Positions 36,085-45,012 of a stretch of 64,000 nt of DNA are shown here, piece by piece (positions within the stretch are counted from its first letter, which is position 1; every line of letters starts with the position of its first letter). The notes below the pieces were generated by a model. It ran no database searches. It was not told the origin of the DNA and saw only the letters and a program-made list of their open reading frames with translations. The DNA comes from Botrimarina hoheduenensis (GTDB taxonomy: Bacteria > Planctomycetota > Planctomycetia > Pirellulales > Lacipirellulaceae), in NCBI RefSeq assembly GCF_007859815.1, contig NZ_SJPH01000001.1, positions 780,448 through 844,447 on the forward strand, written 5' to 3'. The translations under genes and the position numbers were made by a program.

Positions 36085-36716
36085 TTCTGGTGCTCGACAA
36101 CTACGACAGCTTCGTGCACAACCTGGCACGCCTTGTTCGGCTGTGCGGCAGCGAAACGCACGTTGTCCGCAGCGACGCGATTGATGTCGCGGGAGTCCGC
36201 GCCCTGGGCCCCGCTGCGATCGTCATCTCACCGGGTCCCGGCTCTCCCGCTGAGGTTGGTTGTTCGGTCGAGGTTGTCCGGCAGCTGGCGGAAACCACCC
36301 CCATTCTCGGCGTCTGCCTCGGCCATCAAGCGATCGTCGAGGCGTTCGGCGGTAAAATCGTCCGAGCCCCCGAGCCGATGCACGGTCGGACCTCGATTCT
36401 CACGCACAGCGGCGAGGGGCTCTTCGCGGGGATCCCGCCGGGGATCACGGTTTGCCGGTATCACTCGCTCGCAGCCGATCGCCCTACGCTTCCGGCAGTG
36501 CTCGCCATCACCGCTGAATCGGACGATGGCGTCCCCATGGCGATTGCCCACCGACGGCTGCCGGTTCACGGCGTTCAATTTCATCCCGAGGCGATTCTCA
36601 CCGAGTATGGCCAACCGATGATTGAAAACTTTATCAGGATAGCGCAGCGCAATCCGAGCCCCCCACCTCAGCCGGGACCGACGGTGCCGAGCAACTTGAA
36701 CCACCCTTCGATATAA
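36081..36716 (+). CDS. pabA: Aminodeoxychorismate/anthranilate synthase glutaminase subunit
   Basis: 211 aa glutamine amidotransferase that supplies ammonia to PabB. Catalytic Cys in GVCLGHQ, His-Glu in QFHPEAIL. DNYDSFVHNLARL and ISPGPGSPAEVG are typical. Start ATG overlaps the pabB stop by 4 bp. In bacteria lacking a separate trpG it may serve tryptophan synthesis too. The Pro-rich C-terminus overlaps a small convergent gene. Confidence 0.94.
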   Translation: MILVLDNYDSFVHNLARLVRLCGSETHVVRSDAIDVAGVRALGPAAIVISPGPGSPAEVGCSVEVVRQLAETTPILGVCLGHQAIVEAFGGKIVRAPEPMHGRTSILTHSGEGLFAGIPPGITVCRYHSLAADRPTLPAVLAITAESDDGVPMAIAHRRLPVHGVQFHPEAILTEYGQPMIENFIRIAQRNPSPPPQPGPTVPSNLNHPSI

Positions 36717-36925
36717 GCGTGGAGGGGCCACATGAGTGACGCCGTCGCGGGGTTTCGGCCAAGCATCAGCAGAGGCCAGTAGGCATAAAAGCTCGCATAG
36801 AACCGATCATCGCCGGTCGCCTCCCGCAGCCAACACGAGGTTGCGAGAACGGGGCCGCTGCTCAGCACGTACAACGCGAGCAACCACAATGCCCAGCGCA
36901 GCGAGTGGCCAAGCCGGGCCCTCAA
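36668..36925 (-). CDS. Small membrane protein of planctomycete type
   Basis: 85 aa with an N-terminal helix ([18 protein letters not shown]) and a second hydrophobic, aromatic-rich segment ([14 protein letters not shown]). Short proteins with 'YVLSxGP' and a Tyr/Trp-rich tail are common in planctomycetes and have no known role. TTG start overlaps the pdxJ stop (TTGA), suggesting coupling. Its last 49 bp overlap pabA. It could be spurious, but overlap with pdxJ argues for a real gene. Confidence 0.55.
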   Translation of the reverse strand: MRARLGHSLRWALWLLALYVLSSGPVLATSCWLREATGDDRFYASFYAYWPLLMLGRNPATASLMWPLHAYIEGWFKLLGTVGPG

Positions 36926-37647
36926 CCGTTAGCCCCAACGATCAGCCGCTTCATTTCGCGTACCGCGGCGTCCATGCCGACAAACACGGCCCGCGAAATA
37001 ATGCTGTGCCCGATGTTGAGTTCGCTCATGCTGGGCAACGCGGCGACCGGCGAAACGTTGCGGTAGTTCAGACCATGGCCGGCGTGCAGCCGAAGCCCCG
37101 CGGCTAGAGCGTGGCTGCCGCACCGGGCGAGTCGGTCAAAGGCTTCCTGCGCGTCGCCGTTGGCAAACGCGTGGGCATAGGGGCCCGTGTGCAACTCGAC
37201 CCCATCGACCTGAAGCTTCGCCGAAGCATCGATCTGTGCCTGATCGGCGTCAATAAACAGGCTCACGCGGATACCGGCCTCGTGAAGCCGATCGATGGTT
37301 GCGGCTACGGCTTGGTGGTTTCCGACCACGTCGAGCCCCCCTTCGGTGGTGACTTCTTCGCGGCGTTCGGGGACGAGCGTTACCTGATGGGGGCGCTCAC
37401 GACACGCGATCGCGACCACCTCGGCAGCACATGCGACTTCGAGATTCACCGGCACCGCGGCGGACTGCATCAGCAGCGCCAGATCACGATCTTGGATGTG
37501 ACGACGGTCCTCTCGTAAGTGGATCGTCAGCCCGTCGGCTCCGGCTAGCTCGGCGAGGGCAGCTGCCCACACCGGATCGGGCTCGATACCCTGTCGGGCC
37601 TGACGGATCGTCGCGACATGGTCAATGTTGACTCCGAGCGTAGCCAC
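36922..37647 (-). CDS. pdxJ: Pyridoxine 5'-phosphate synthase
   Basis: 241 aa from the GTG at 37647 ([20 protein letters not shown]), which gives the usual PdxJ length; the frame extends 22 residues further upstream without family similarity. Condenses DXP with 3-amino-2-oxopropyl phosphate in DXP-dependent vitamin B6 synthesis. [52 protein letters not shown] and [14 protein letters not shown] are all intact. SerC, encoded 6 kb away, acts in the same pathway. Confidence 0.97.
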   Translation of the reverse strand: MATLGVNIDHVATIRQARQGIEPDPVWAAALAELAGADGLTIHLREDRRHIQDRDLALLMQSAAVPVNLEVACAAEVVAIACRERPHQVTLVPERREEVTTEGGLDVVGNHQAVAATIDRLHEAGIRVSLFIDADQAQIDASAKLQVDGVELHTGPYAHAFANGDAQEAFDRLARCGSHALAAGLRLHAGHGLNYRNVSPVAALPSMSELNIGHSIISRAVFVGMDAAVREMKRLIVGANG

Positions 37648-37772
37648 GGGGTGAAGCGCCTGTTGACAGAGGGAGAAGTGGGAGGGGGGAGCCTTAAATC
37701 GACGAGGGATCACTTTGAGCCACCCAGCAGGATTCTAGTCGGCATTGTCGAGACCGGCGACGGGGGCCGTAC

Positions 37773-38438
37773 TCAGGGCACGTTGCGATAACGCTCCCTG
37801 CGGTCATAGACTCCGTCACCGTTGGCGTCGGTCTCCCAAAGCCACTGTTTATCCTTCTCGTCGTAGGACAGTCGGTGACGCGCCGCACCGTTCGGGGCGA
37901 GCGTGATCAGGGGACTTGGAAGGCGGGCCACACGCGTGCCAAGTTCGGCGATGGAGTGCACGCCGGGCCGCGGGGCGTTGAGGTCTTGGTTCGGCTCAGC
38001 GGCGGGTCGCGACAGCGACAAGCCGAGCCACGCCGCTGTTGCGAGGACCGCAACCCCGATCCAAAAATTCGTCGGCCAGATCGTTGCAGGCGGAGAAGCA
38101 GTGGCACCCAATTCCCTCGGTGCCGGGTCCTCGGCGAGCACCTGTTGCAGGTGCTCGGCAGCGGCGATCGCTTGGTCGGCTGTGACGAGCACCATCGCAC
38201 GATGCTGCCAAGCGCCTCGGATAGCGTCGAAGGAGTCTTCGGAATGAACCCGTGCCGCAAAACCGGCTGATTGCAATCGATCCGCGAGGAAACCGGCCTC
38301 GGCAAGGCTCGTCGTTGTGGTCAGAGGCCGTACGAGTGCCGATTCTTCGTCCTTAGCCGCACGGCTGGGGGGGCGTGGCTGGCCGCAATCGGGGCAAGGA
38401 TCCATCGTCAAGCGTCCAAGCAGTTGGTCAGGTGACAT
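37773..38438 (-). CDS. Zinc-ribbon/DUF2007-like membrane protein
   Basis: 221 aa. A short CPDCG motif near residue 15, possibly half a zinc ribbon, precedes a region (TSLAEAGFLADRLQSAGFAA...AMVLVTADQAIAAAEHLQQ) that resembles DUF2007 'signal-transducing' proteins. Then a membrane helix (FWIGVAVLATAAWLGLSLS) and a periplasmic tail with an EF-hand-like DANGDGVYDRRE. Function unknown. It stands alone between pdxJ and an unrelated small gene. Confidence 0.7.
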   Translation of the reverse strand: MSPDQLLGRLTMDPCPDCGQPRPPSRAAKDEESALVRPLTTTTSLAEAGFLADRLQSAGFAARVHSEDSFDAIRGAWQHRAMVLVTADQAIAAAEHLQQVLAEDPAPRELGATASPPATIWPTNFWIGVAVLATAAWLGLSLSRPAAEPNQDLNAPRPGVHSIAELGTRVARLPSPLITLAPNGAARHRLSYDEKDKQWLWETDANGDGVYDRRERYRNVP

Positions 38439-38673
38439 GAGGCGTTCGGGGAGCGCCCTAGTTGCATTATCGCACCGATGACGGCGAGACGCCTCACGGA
38501 GGATTCTATCCAGCCGTTCCAGGCGGACCTACCAACCCCTTTGCTGCGGCAAGACGTGGGGGATTCATGCCTGCCACGGCGTCAAAGCCGGGCTAGGTTT
38601 GGGGATCGCCGAGGCCTCGGGGCACACGCCCCGCTCGCCCGTACGACCTCCCCGCAGCCGTGTGATTGCTCCG

Positions 38674-39009
38674 ATGAACTGTCAAATGCTGGCCGAACAG
38701 ATCCAGAAGCTACAGCCCAATGCCACGACGCAAGACGTGGCGCGGCTCTGTCTGCTGCTCGCAAATGCCCATGATGAGCTCGCTCCGCTGACCGATGAGC
38801 GAAAGCTGCAGACGGCTTGGAGGCAGATCGGGCTCAAGCTGCAGTTCGCCACCGACCAGCATGCCGCGATGACCAGCGAGCTGGAAGAGCTGGCAAGCTC
38901 CGATCCGAAGGCCTTCAGCCAAGAGCAGATCTGGGTGCTGATCCGTGCCATCAAGGTGCAGAGTCAGATCCTTCAGATGTACGTCGGACATCCGGTCCTC
39001 GACGTTTGA
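38674..39009 (+). CDS. Hypothetical helical protein
   Basis: 111 aa from the ATG at 38674 (MNCQMLAEQ); 25 residues further upstream in frame are Pro/Arg-rich and unlikely to be translated. The product is helical, with heptad-like Leu/Gln patterning (LAEQIQKLQPNATTQDVARLCLLLANAHDEL). No membrane segment or known domain is seen. The last 100 residues are well formed and lack low complexity, which supports coding. Divergent to nothing obvious; converges with mgtE. Confidence 0.65.
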   Translation: MNCQMLAEQIQKLQPNATTQDVARLCLLLANAHDELAPLTDERKLQTAWRQIGLKLQFATDQHAAMTSELEELASSDPKAFSQEQIWVLIRAIKVQSQILQMYVGHPVLDV

Positions 39010-39063
39010 TCGTCTTCTCACACGCAGGCAGTCGGGAAGCGATCGCGGTAGATTGGCCGCTTC

Positions 39064-40458
39064 TCAGCCGAGCCCGACGATCATCGCCATCGCGACCGTC
39101 ATGTAGATGACGATCCCTGCGATATCGATGATGCCCGCGACGAACGGGTTGCTCATCAGTGCTGGGTCGACCCCCAGGCGTTGAAACAGCAACGGCAAAG
39201 CCCCACCGCACACGGTCCCACATACGACGACCAGCAGCAGGGTGATCGGCACGACGGCCACTTCCAGGGCAGTGGGTGCCGGCTCGGCTTCACTCGTAGT
39301 GCGTGTCAGCGCGTAGGCGCTGAAGTAACCGACCGTCGCGAGCGCGGCACCGAGCGTTAGGCCCATCAGAAGTTCGCGCCGCAGGACACGCCCCCAATCG
39401 CGCAGGGCGACTTGGCCATCGGTCAGGCCGCGGATGACGAGCGTTGCCGACTGGCTGCCCGAGTTGCCCCCGCTTGAGATTACTAGCGGAATAAAGAGCA
39501 CGAGCCAGCTTGCTTTCTGAAACTCCTCTTCGTAGCCCCGCAGGGCGAGCGCCGTTAACAGTGCCGCTACAAACAGCACGCTGAGCCACATCCCGCGATT
39601 GCAGGCCAACGTAAACCAATGGCTGCGCAAGTAGCCATGATCCAGCGGTGCCATACCCGCCGCGAGCAAGGCGTCTTCGGTTGCTTCCGCACGGAGCACG
39701 TCGAGGATGTCGTCGTGCGTGATGATACCGAGCAGTCGGCGGTCGTCGTCCACCACGGGAATCGCCAGCAAGTCGTAGGCGGCCACCTTGTCGGCGACCG
39801 ATTCTTGATCGTCCATCGCGCGAGCCGTCACCACGTCGCGCTGCATCAGCTCGGCGATCGGTTGGTTTGGCTGGTTGTAGTGGGCGATCAGCTGACGGGT
39901 CGCCACCATGCCCAAGAGCCGATTTTCCTCGTCCACGACGTAGCTCGTGTAGATCGTTTCGAGCTCTTCGGCGTGATCGCTCATGAAGCTCAGCGCCTCC
40001 GAGACGCTCATGCCGATGCTCAATCGGCCGACTTCGGTCGTCATGACCGACCCGGCGGTGCCCTCGGGAAAGCCGCGCAACCGTAGGGTCTCGCGGCGGT
40101 CTTCTTGCGCCATGCGCGGCAGCAGTTCCTCAACGAGCTCGTCGTCCAGCTGGTTGAGCAGGTCGACCCGGTCGTCCGCTGGCAGATCCGCCACGAGTTG
40201 GCTGATGGCGTCCACGTCTTCCGAGCGTGCCACTTGCGTGACCAGATCGGCCTGTTTGTGCTCGTCGAAATAAGCGAACACCTCAACACGGCGTTCGGGA
40301 TCGGCGTGCAGCAGCACTTTCCAGGAATCTTCGGCCGTGAGCCCTTCCATGAACTCGGCGGCCCGCGTGGCGTTGATCGCTTCGGTGAACTCGCGCAGCC
40401 CCGGCGCGTCGCCTGCGGCGATCATCTCGCGCAGCTCGGGAAGATAGAGGGTGTTCAT
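39064..40458 (-). CDS. mgtE: Magnesium transporter MgtE
   Basis: 464 aa. N-terminal superhelical domain (about 1-130), tandem CBS domains (about 135-255) that sense cytosolic Mg2+, then five membrane helices. The pore motif DPALMSNPFVAGIIDIAG keeps the Asp of the last helix but has AG where the classical TT of Thermus MgtE lies, so the exact ion coordination may differ. Divergent to rnc. A Mg2+ channel/transporter is the safe call; Mg2+/Co2+ selectivity is not decided. Confidence 0.94.
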   Translation of the reverse strand: MNTLYLPELREMIAAGDAPGLREFTEAINATRAAEFMEGLTAEDSWKVLLHADPERRVEVFAYFDEHKQADLVTQVARSEDVDAISQLVADLPADDRVDLLNQLDDELVEELLPRMAQEDRRETLRLRGFPEGTAGSVMTTEVGRLSIGMSVSEALSFMSDHAEELETIYTSYVVDEENRLLGMVATRQLIAHYNQPNQPIAELMQRDVVTARAMDDQESVADKVAAYDLLAIPVVDDDRRLLGIITHDDILDVLRAEATEDALLAAGMAPLDHGYLRSHWFTLACNRGMWLSVLFVAALLTALALRGYEEEFQKASWLVLFIPLVISSGGNSGSQSATLVIRGLTDGQVALRDWGRVLRRELLMGLTLGAALATVGYFSAYALTRTTSEAEPAPTALEVAVVPITLLLVVVCGTVCGGALPLLFQRLGVDPALMSNPFVAGIIDIAGIVIYMTVAMAMIVGLG

Positions 40459-40612
40459 CGGTCCAAAAGCCGGGGGCGAGGGCCGGCCGAAGCCTGGCGG
40501 AGGGCGGCAGAGTAAGGGCTTCTCGAGCCATTAGGGGGCCAGTGTACCGGTCGGCTTTGGCTAGCGGTATTCGCCACGCGATTGACCGACGTACCCGCCG
40601 GAGCTAACGTCC

Positions 40613-41407
40613 GTGAAGTCAATGAACGATTCCCTTTCCACAAACGCCCCCCCCGCACCCGCCTCGGAGTTTACCGAGTGCGAGGCCGTGCTGTCCTATC
40701 GTTTCCAGCGGCAAGAGCTCCTGCTAGCCGCTCTGACCCATGCTTCGGGGGCCGACCATCGTCTGGCGTCGAACGAGCGGATGGAGTTTCTCGGCGATGC
40801 AATCCTCGGTGCCGTGGTTTGCGAGCGTCTGTACCACAGCTTCCCCGACCTTTTAGAAGGGGACCTGACCAAGCTCAAGTCGGTCGTGGTGAGCCGTAAG
40901 ACTTGCGCAGCCGTTAGCCATGAACTCGGGCTCGAGCGATTTCTGATTCTCGGCAAGGGGATGACAACCGCCCCGAACGTTCCGATGGGGGTTTTGGCAG
41001 ACGTCTTTGAGTCGCTCGTTGCAGCGATCTATCTGGACGGGGGACGCGAGGCCGTTGAGCCGTTCATCGATCGCACCCTGGGCCCGCACATCGAGGCCGC
41101 CGCCGCGGACGAATCGGGTCAGAACTACAAATCCTTGCTGCAACAGGCCGCACAACGAGACAACCAAACGACCCCCGCCTATCGGATCGTCGAGGAGCAG
41201 GGCCCCGATCATGAGAAGTCGTTCTTGATCGAGGCTCATGTTGCGGGGCGGCGGTTTGCTCCCGCGTGGGGAAAAAGCAAAAAATCGGCCGAGCAGCGCG
41301 CGGCACACAACGCGCTGTCCGAGTTGCGCGACGAGCCTCCCCCGCACAGCGCTGAAACCGTGAGTATCGCCGCACAGCCCGAGTCCGACGCGCCCGAGAC
41401 CGACTAA
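40613..41407 (+). CDS. rnc: Ribonuclease III
   Basis: 264 aa. Catalytic signature NERMEFLGDAILG and the second acidic cluster DVFESLVAAIYLDGG are intact, followed by a double-stranded RNA-binding domain (NYKSLLQQAAQRDNQTTP...SKKSAEQRAAHNAL). Processes rRNA precursors and structured RNA. GTG at 40613 has GGAG at 40600-40603 (9 nt spacing), preferred over the ATG at 40622. The C-terminal 25 residues form a Pro/Glu/Ser-rich tail beyond the dsRBD. Confidence 0.95.
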   Translation: MKSMNDSLSTNAPPAPASEFTECEAVLSYRFQRQELLLAALTHASGADHRLASNERMEFLGDAILGAVVCERLYHSFPDLLEGDLTKLKSVVVSRKTCAAVSHELGLERFLILGKGMTTAPNVPMGVLADVFESLVAAIYLDGGREAVEPFIDRTLGPHIEAAAADESGQNYKSLLQQAAQRDNQTTPAYRIVEEQGPDHEKSFLIEAHVAGRRFAPAWGKSKKSAEQRAAHNALSELRDEPPPHSAETVSIAAQPESDAPETD

Positions 41408-41424
41408 CGGTGGGGTTGCGTTAT

Positions 41425-41440
41425 CCATCGATAACGATGG
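41425..41440. terminator. Hairpin between rnc and ClC gene
   Basis: CCATCG-ATAA-CGATGG (41425-41440) is a perfect 6-bp hairpin. An alternative stem, GTTATC/GATAAC, is centred 5 bp to the left and overlaps it. It lies 17 bp after the rnc stop and 15 bp after the convergent ClC gene. No T-run is seen. Confidence 0.35.
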
Positions 41441-41455
41441 CTCGCTGAACGGAAG

Positions 41456-43579
41456 TTAGCGCCGCTGGAGCATCTCTTGGCGATAGCGGCGGATGACGTC
41501 CGAGCGCAGCAGCAGGCCCACCAGCCGCCGGTTTTCTCCGGCACCAACCTCAACTGGCAGCGTCTCGACGTCGCGGGCACCAAAGTCTCGCATCGCTTCG
41601 AGCAGATTCTGCGCCGGATGCACCGAGAGGGGCGTCCGCAGGGCGATGTCCTCGGCGTTCACCAGTCGGGGCGAGATATCGCTATCCAGCACCCGGTGCA
41701 GGTCCTCCGCACGAATGATGCCGATCAGCTTGCCATCGTCGCTCATGACGGGAAGGCTTTCGAGCTCGGGATGCTCGCGGGCGATGCGAACGATCTCCAA
41801 GGCGTTGTCAGCCGGAGCCAGCTTCGGGAAACGCCGGATCATCACGTCGCGCACCATCACGTGGTCCAGATTGTGCAGATCGTGTCCCCGCGAGATGTGC
41901 TCACCCCGCAGGGTGAGTTTTTTATAGTAGATGCTGTCCTGATCGATCATCCGGGCGATCACACTCGACACGCAGGCGGCGGCCATGATCGGCAGGATAA
42001 TCGCGTACTGATCGGTCATTTCGTAGACGATCAAAATGGCCGATAGCACGCCCTGGGTCGTTCCGGCGACAACGGCGCTCATGCCCACAATCGCGTAAAC
42101 ACCAGGCGAATTGCTCAGCTCGGGTAGCGCAAGATTCGCTACCAGTCCGAACGCGGCGCCCAGCGTCGCGCCGAGGTATAGGGACGGTGCGAACACTCCG
42201 CCGGACCCGCCCCCCGCCAGCGTCAGGCTCGTGAGCAAGGGTTTCAGCAGTATCAGGGGAGCCAGCCACGCCAGTTCGGCAAGCATCCGTTCGGGGGCCA
42301 GCTTAACTTCGCGCTCGGGAGCCGTGCGGAAGAGTGTCTCGAAGGGATTGAGCGAAAACGGGGCGGGCTCACCATTTTGTTTCGGAACAGCTTGGCTTTC
42401 GGTTCGCTTGAGGTGCAGCGCATGCTCGACCACCTCGTAGCCAACCCCCATCACCGGCGGAAGAGGCGGCCGCAGGGCCGCGTCGCGCTCAGCCGAACGC
42501 GAGACCACGGGTGGCGATGCCGGGTATAAAACCCCCACGCCACCTACGATCAGCCCCAACACCAGCGCCTTGATCCACCAGCGAGGCAGCAAACGCTCAG
42601 CGATGCGATCGGTCGCGTACAGCACCTTGATAAACGCCGCCGCCGCGAGCCCGGCAACAAGCCCTAAGAGCAGATAGCTGGGGAGCTGCACCCATGCCCC
42701 GGCGAACTCGTACTGCAAGTCCTTAAAGGCGGGGTCGAGGCGGTGCTCGCCGAACCGCTGCTGAACCACATCGGCCACAACGCTCGCCAGCACGATCGGG
42801 GTGAGCGACTCGACGGCAAACGAGCCCAGGATGATCTCGCTGGCAAAGATGACCCCCGCCAGGGGGGCGTTGAAGGTGGCGCTGATGCCCGCCGCCGCAC
42901 CAGCGGCGACAAGCACCTTGATGTTCTTGGCCGAGAGCTTGAACAACTGGCCGGCCGTGCTCCCCAAGGCCGAACCGATCTGCACGATCGGGCCCTCTCG
43001 GCCGACCGATCCCCCCGCGCCGATCGTGATACCACTAGCGACGATCTTGACCGCTGCGATCCGCGGGCGGATGACGCCGTCGTGGCGGGCGACGGCGGTG
43101 ATCACTTCGGGGATGCCGGCCCCTTGGGCCTCGGGGGCGAACCGTCGGGTCAGCCACGCCACAAAGAGCATCGCCAGGGCAGGGCACGCCATGACCGCCA
43201 GCGTCCAGACGAACGACTCGCCCCGACGGGAGTTGGCCGCTCCGTAGGTGGCTTCCGTGATCTCGTGGATAAAGTGCCCAAAAAAGGCGGCGGCAAACCC
43301 TGCCGCCAAACCCACCAATCCGGCGAGCAGGATGGTCAACGAGGACCCTGGCACCACGCCCCGCTCAAAGCGTTTGCTTACCGCGGCGATCAATCGGGCG
43401 AGCAAGGCGGGAACAGCAGTTGCTGAGGGGTGGATCGGCGGGTGGCTGCCGGCGCTGAGGGCAACAAGCCTGTAACGTACGGGCTTGGCGCGGGAACCAC
43501 CACCCTTGCGCACGGGCCTCGCGCCAAGGCGTTTTGCTGTGTAACGCCCCATCGTCAAGATTTGGTGGCCTCGATACAC
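41456..43579 (-). CDS. ClC family chloride channel/transporter with C-terminal CBS domains
   Basis: Up to 707 aa; the start is uncertain because the first 75 residues are basic and unlike the family, and the ATG at 43552 is an alternative. Selectivity elements: GAGIPEV (153-159; usually GSGIP), GREGP with gating Glu E195, and GGVFAPSLYLG. The inner 'proton' glutamate of EcClC (second Glu of the EE pair in FIIEEM) is Ile here (FASEII, E248-I249), which is seen in channels. Two CBS domains (about 570-700) form the C-terminus. An insertion of about 60 polar residues lies between two helices near 365-420. Confidence 0.9.
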   Translation of the reverse strand: MYRGHQILTMGRYTAKRLGARPVRKGGGSRAKPVRYRLVALSAGSHPPIHPSATAVPALLARLIAAVSKRFERGVVPGSSLTILLAGLVGLAAGFAAAFFGHFIHEITEATYGAANSRRGESFVWTLAVMACPALAMLFVAWLTRRFAPEAQGAGIPEVITAVARHDGVIRPRIAAVKIVASGITIGAGGSVGREGPIVQIGSALGSTAGQLFKLSAKNIKVLVAAGAAAGISATFNAPLAGVIFASEIILGSFAVESLTPIVLASVVADVVQQRFGEHRLDPAFKDLQYEFAGAWVQLPSYLLLGLVAGLAAAAFIKVLYATDRIAERLLPRWWIKALVLGLIVGGVGVLYPASPPVVSRSAERDAALRPPLPPVMGVGYEVVEHALHLKRTESQAVPKQNGEPAPFSLNPFETLFRTAPEREVKLAPERMLAELAWLAPLILLKPLLTSLTLAGGGSGGVFAPSLYLGATLGAAFGLVANLALPELSNSPGVYAIVGMSAVVAGTTQGVLSAILIVYEMTDQYAIILPIMAAACVSSVIARMIDQDSIYYKKLTLRGEHISRGHDLHNLDHVMVRDVMIRRFPKLAPADNALEIVRIAREHPELESLPVMSDDGKLIGIIRAEDLHRVLDSDISPRLVNAEDIALRTPLSVHPAQNLLEAMRDFGARDVETLPVEVGAGENRRLVGLLLRSDVIRRYRQEMLQRR

Positions 43580-43768
43580 TACGCAGTTCCAGGCCTTCCA
43601 GGCGGATGCCCTCCCTGAGCGTCTTCGTCGCTACGGCCCTGGAATGCCCCTGTATTGGCCGAATTGTTCGGTCTAGACGGCCCCTGCATCGCGATGCGTG
43701 CGACGGGTCCGCGACGCGGGGCGTTTGCTCCCCCCCACAGTCGCCTACGCCTCAGCTCAAAACGAACG

Positions 43769-44908
43769 ATGCCAGCCACGACCCCTCAGCAACGCGTCTA
43801 CAACTTCTCGGCAGGCCCCGCGGTTTTGCCTGTGCCCGTTTTGGAGCAGGTGCGCGATGAGATGCTCTGCCTGCCGGGCGTCGGGGCCAGCATCCTGGAG
43901 ATCAGCCACCGCGGAGCCGCGTTCACCCAGATTATCGAGTCGGCCGAGGCGAATCTTCGGAAGTTGCTCGACATCTCGGACGACTACGCCGTGCTGTTCA
44001 TCCAGGGTGGCAGTCGGTTGCAGTTTTCGATGGTTCCCATGAATTTTATTGGTGAGCACGGAGCCAACCCAGGCAAGTCGGGCGACTACCTGATTACGGG
44101 CTCGTGGGGCAAGCAAGCGCTTGAAGAGGCGGTCAAGGTGGGCCCCTGCCGAGCGGTTTACAACTCTAAGGCCACGAACTTTGATCGCCTGCCCGCTCCG
44201 TTTTGCGCTGGCGAAGCCACTCCGCAGTACTCGGACGACGCGGCCTTTGTGCATTACACCTGTAACGAGACGATCCAGGGGGTGCAGTTCCCCGGCGAGC
44301 CTGAGACGGGCGGCATCCCGCTCGTGTGCGACGCCTCGAGCGACTTCCTGCATCGCAAGCTGGATGTTTCCAAATATGGCCTGATCTATGCGTGTGCCCA
44401 AAAGAATGCGGGCCCGGCGGGGGTGACCATCGTGATTGTTAAGAAAGATCTCGTTGCGTCAGCCAGTGATTCGCTGCCGGTCTACTGCAACTACAACACG
44501 CATATCGAAGCCAACTCGCTCAACAACACGCCACCGACCTTCGCGATCTACGTCGTTCAACTGGTAACCCAGTGGTTGCTGGACACCTACGGAAGCCTCG
44601 ACGCCGTCCACAAGAACAACGCGCAGAAGGCAAAGCTGCTGTACGACCTGCTCGACGAGAGTCCTGATTTCTACCAAGGACACGCCCAGCCGGAGTGCCG
44701 GAGCCTGATGAACGTGGCGTTCCGTCTGCCCAGCGAAGACCTGACCGCCGCGTTCCTGTCAGGGGGTAAGCAGCATGGCCTGACCGACCTCAAGGGACAC
44801 CGGTCGGTTGGCGGGATCCGCGCTTCGATCTACAACGCGATGCCGATCGCCGGGGTGGAAACCCTGCGAGACTACATGGTCGATTTTCGTAACCAACACG
44901 CCGGGTGA
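43769..44908 (+). CDS. serC: Phosphoserine aminotransferase
   Basis: 379 aa from the ATG at 43769 (MPATTPQQRVYNFSAGPAVLPVPVL). Transfers the amino group to 3-phosphohydroxypyruvate in serine synthesis and to 3-hydroxy-4-phospho-oxobutanoate in vitamin B6 synthesis. PLP lysine in YACAQKNAGPAG; GHRSVGGIRASIYNA is the C-terminal substrate motif. Starts after a C/T-rich leader. serA follows 104 bp downstream, so they probably share a transcript. Confidence 0.97.
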   Translation: MPATTPQQRVYNFSAGPAVLPVPVLEQVRDEMLCLPGVGASILEISHRGAAFTQIIESAEANLRKLLDISDDYAVLFIQGGSRLQFSMVPMNFIGEHGANPGKSGDYLITGSWGKQALEEAVKVGPCRAVYNSKATNFDRLPAPFCAGEATPQYSDDAAFVHYTCNETIQGVQFPGEPETGGIPLVCDASSDFLHRKLDVSKYGLIYACAQKNAGPAGVTIVIVKKDLVASASDSLPVYCNYNTHIEANSLNNTPPTFAIYVVQLVTQWLLDTYGSLDAVHKNNAQKAKLLYDLLDESPDFYQGHAQPECRSLMNVAFRLPSEDLTAAFLSGGKQHGLTDLKGHRSVGGIRASIYNAMPIAGVETLRDYMVDFRNQHAG

Positions 44909-45012
44909 TCTCGCAAGCCGCCTCTCGATACCAAGCGGTTTAGCCCTCTAGCTTTCCCCGCACTCCGCCGCACTCCGCCGCTCCCGCCTCTCCAAGACCC
45001 CCCCGCCACGTC

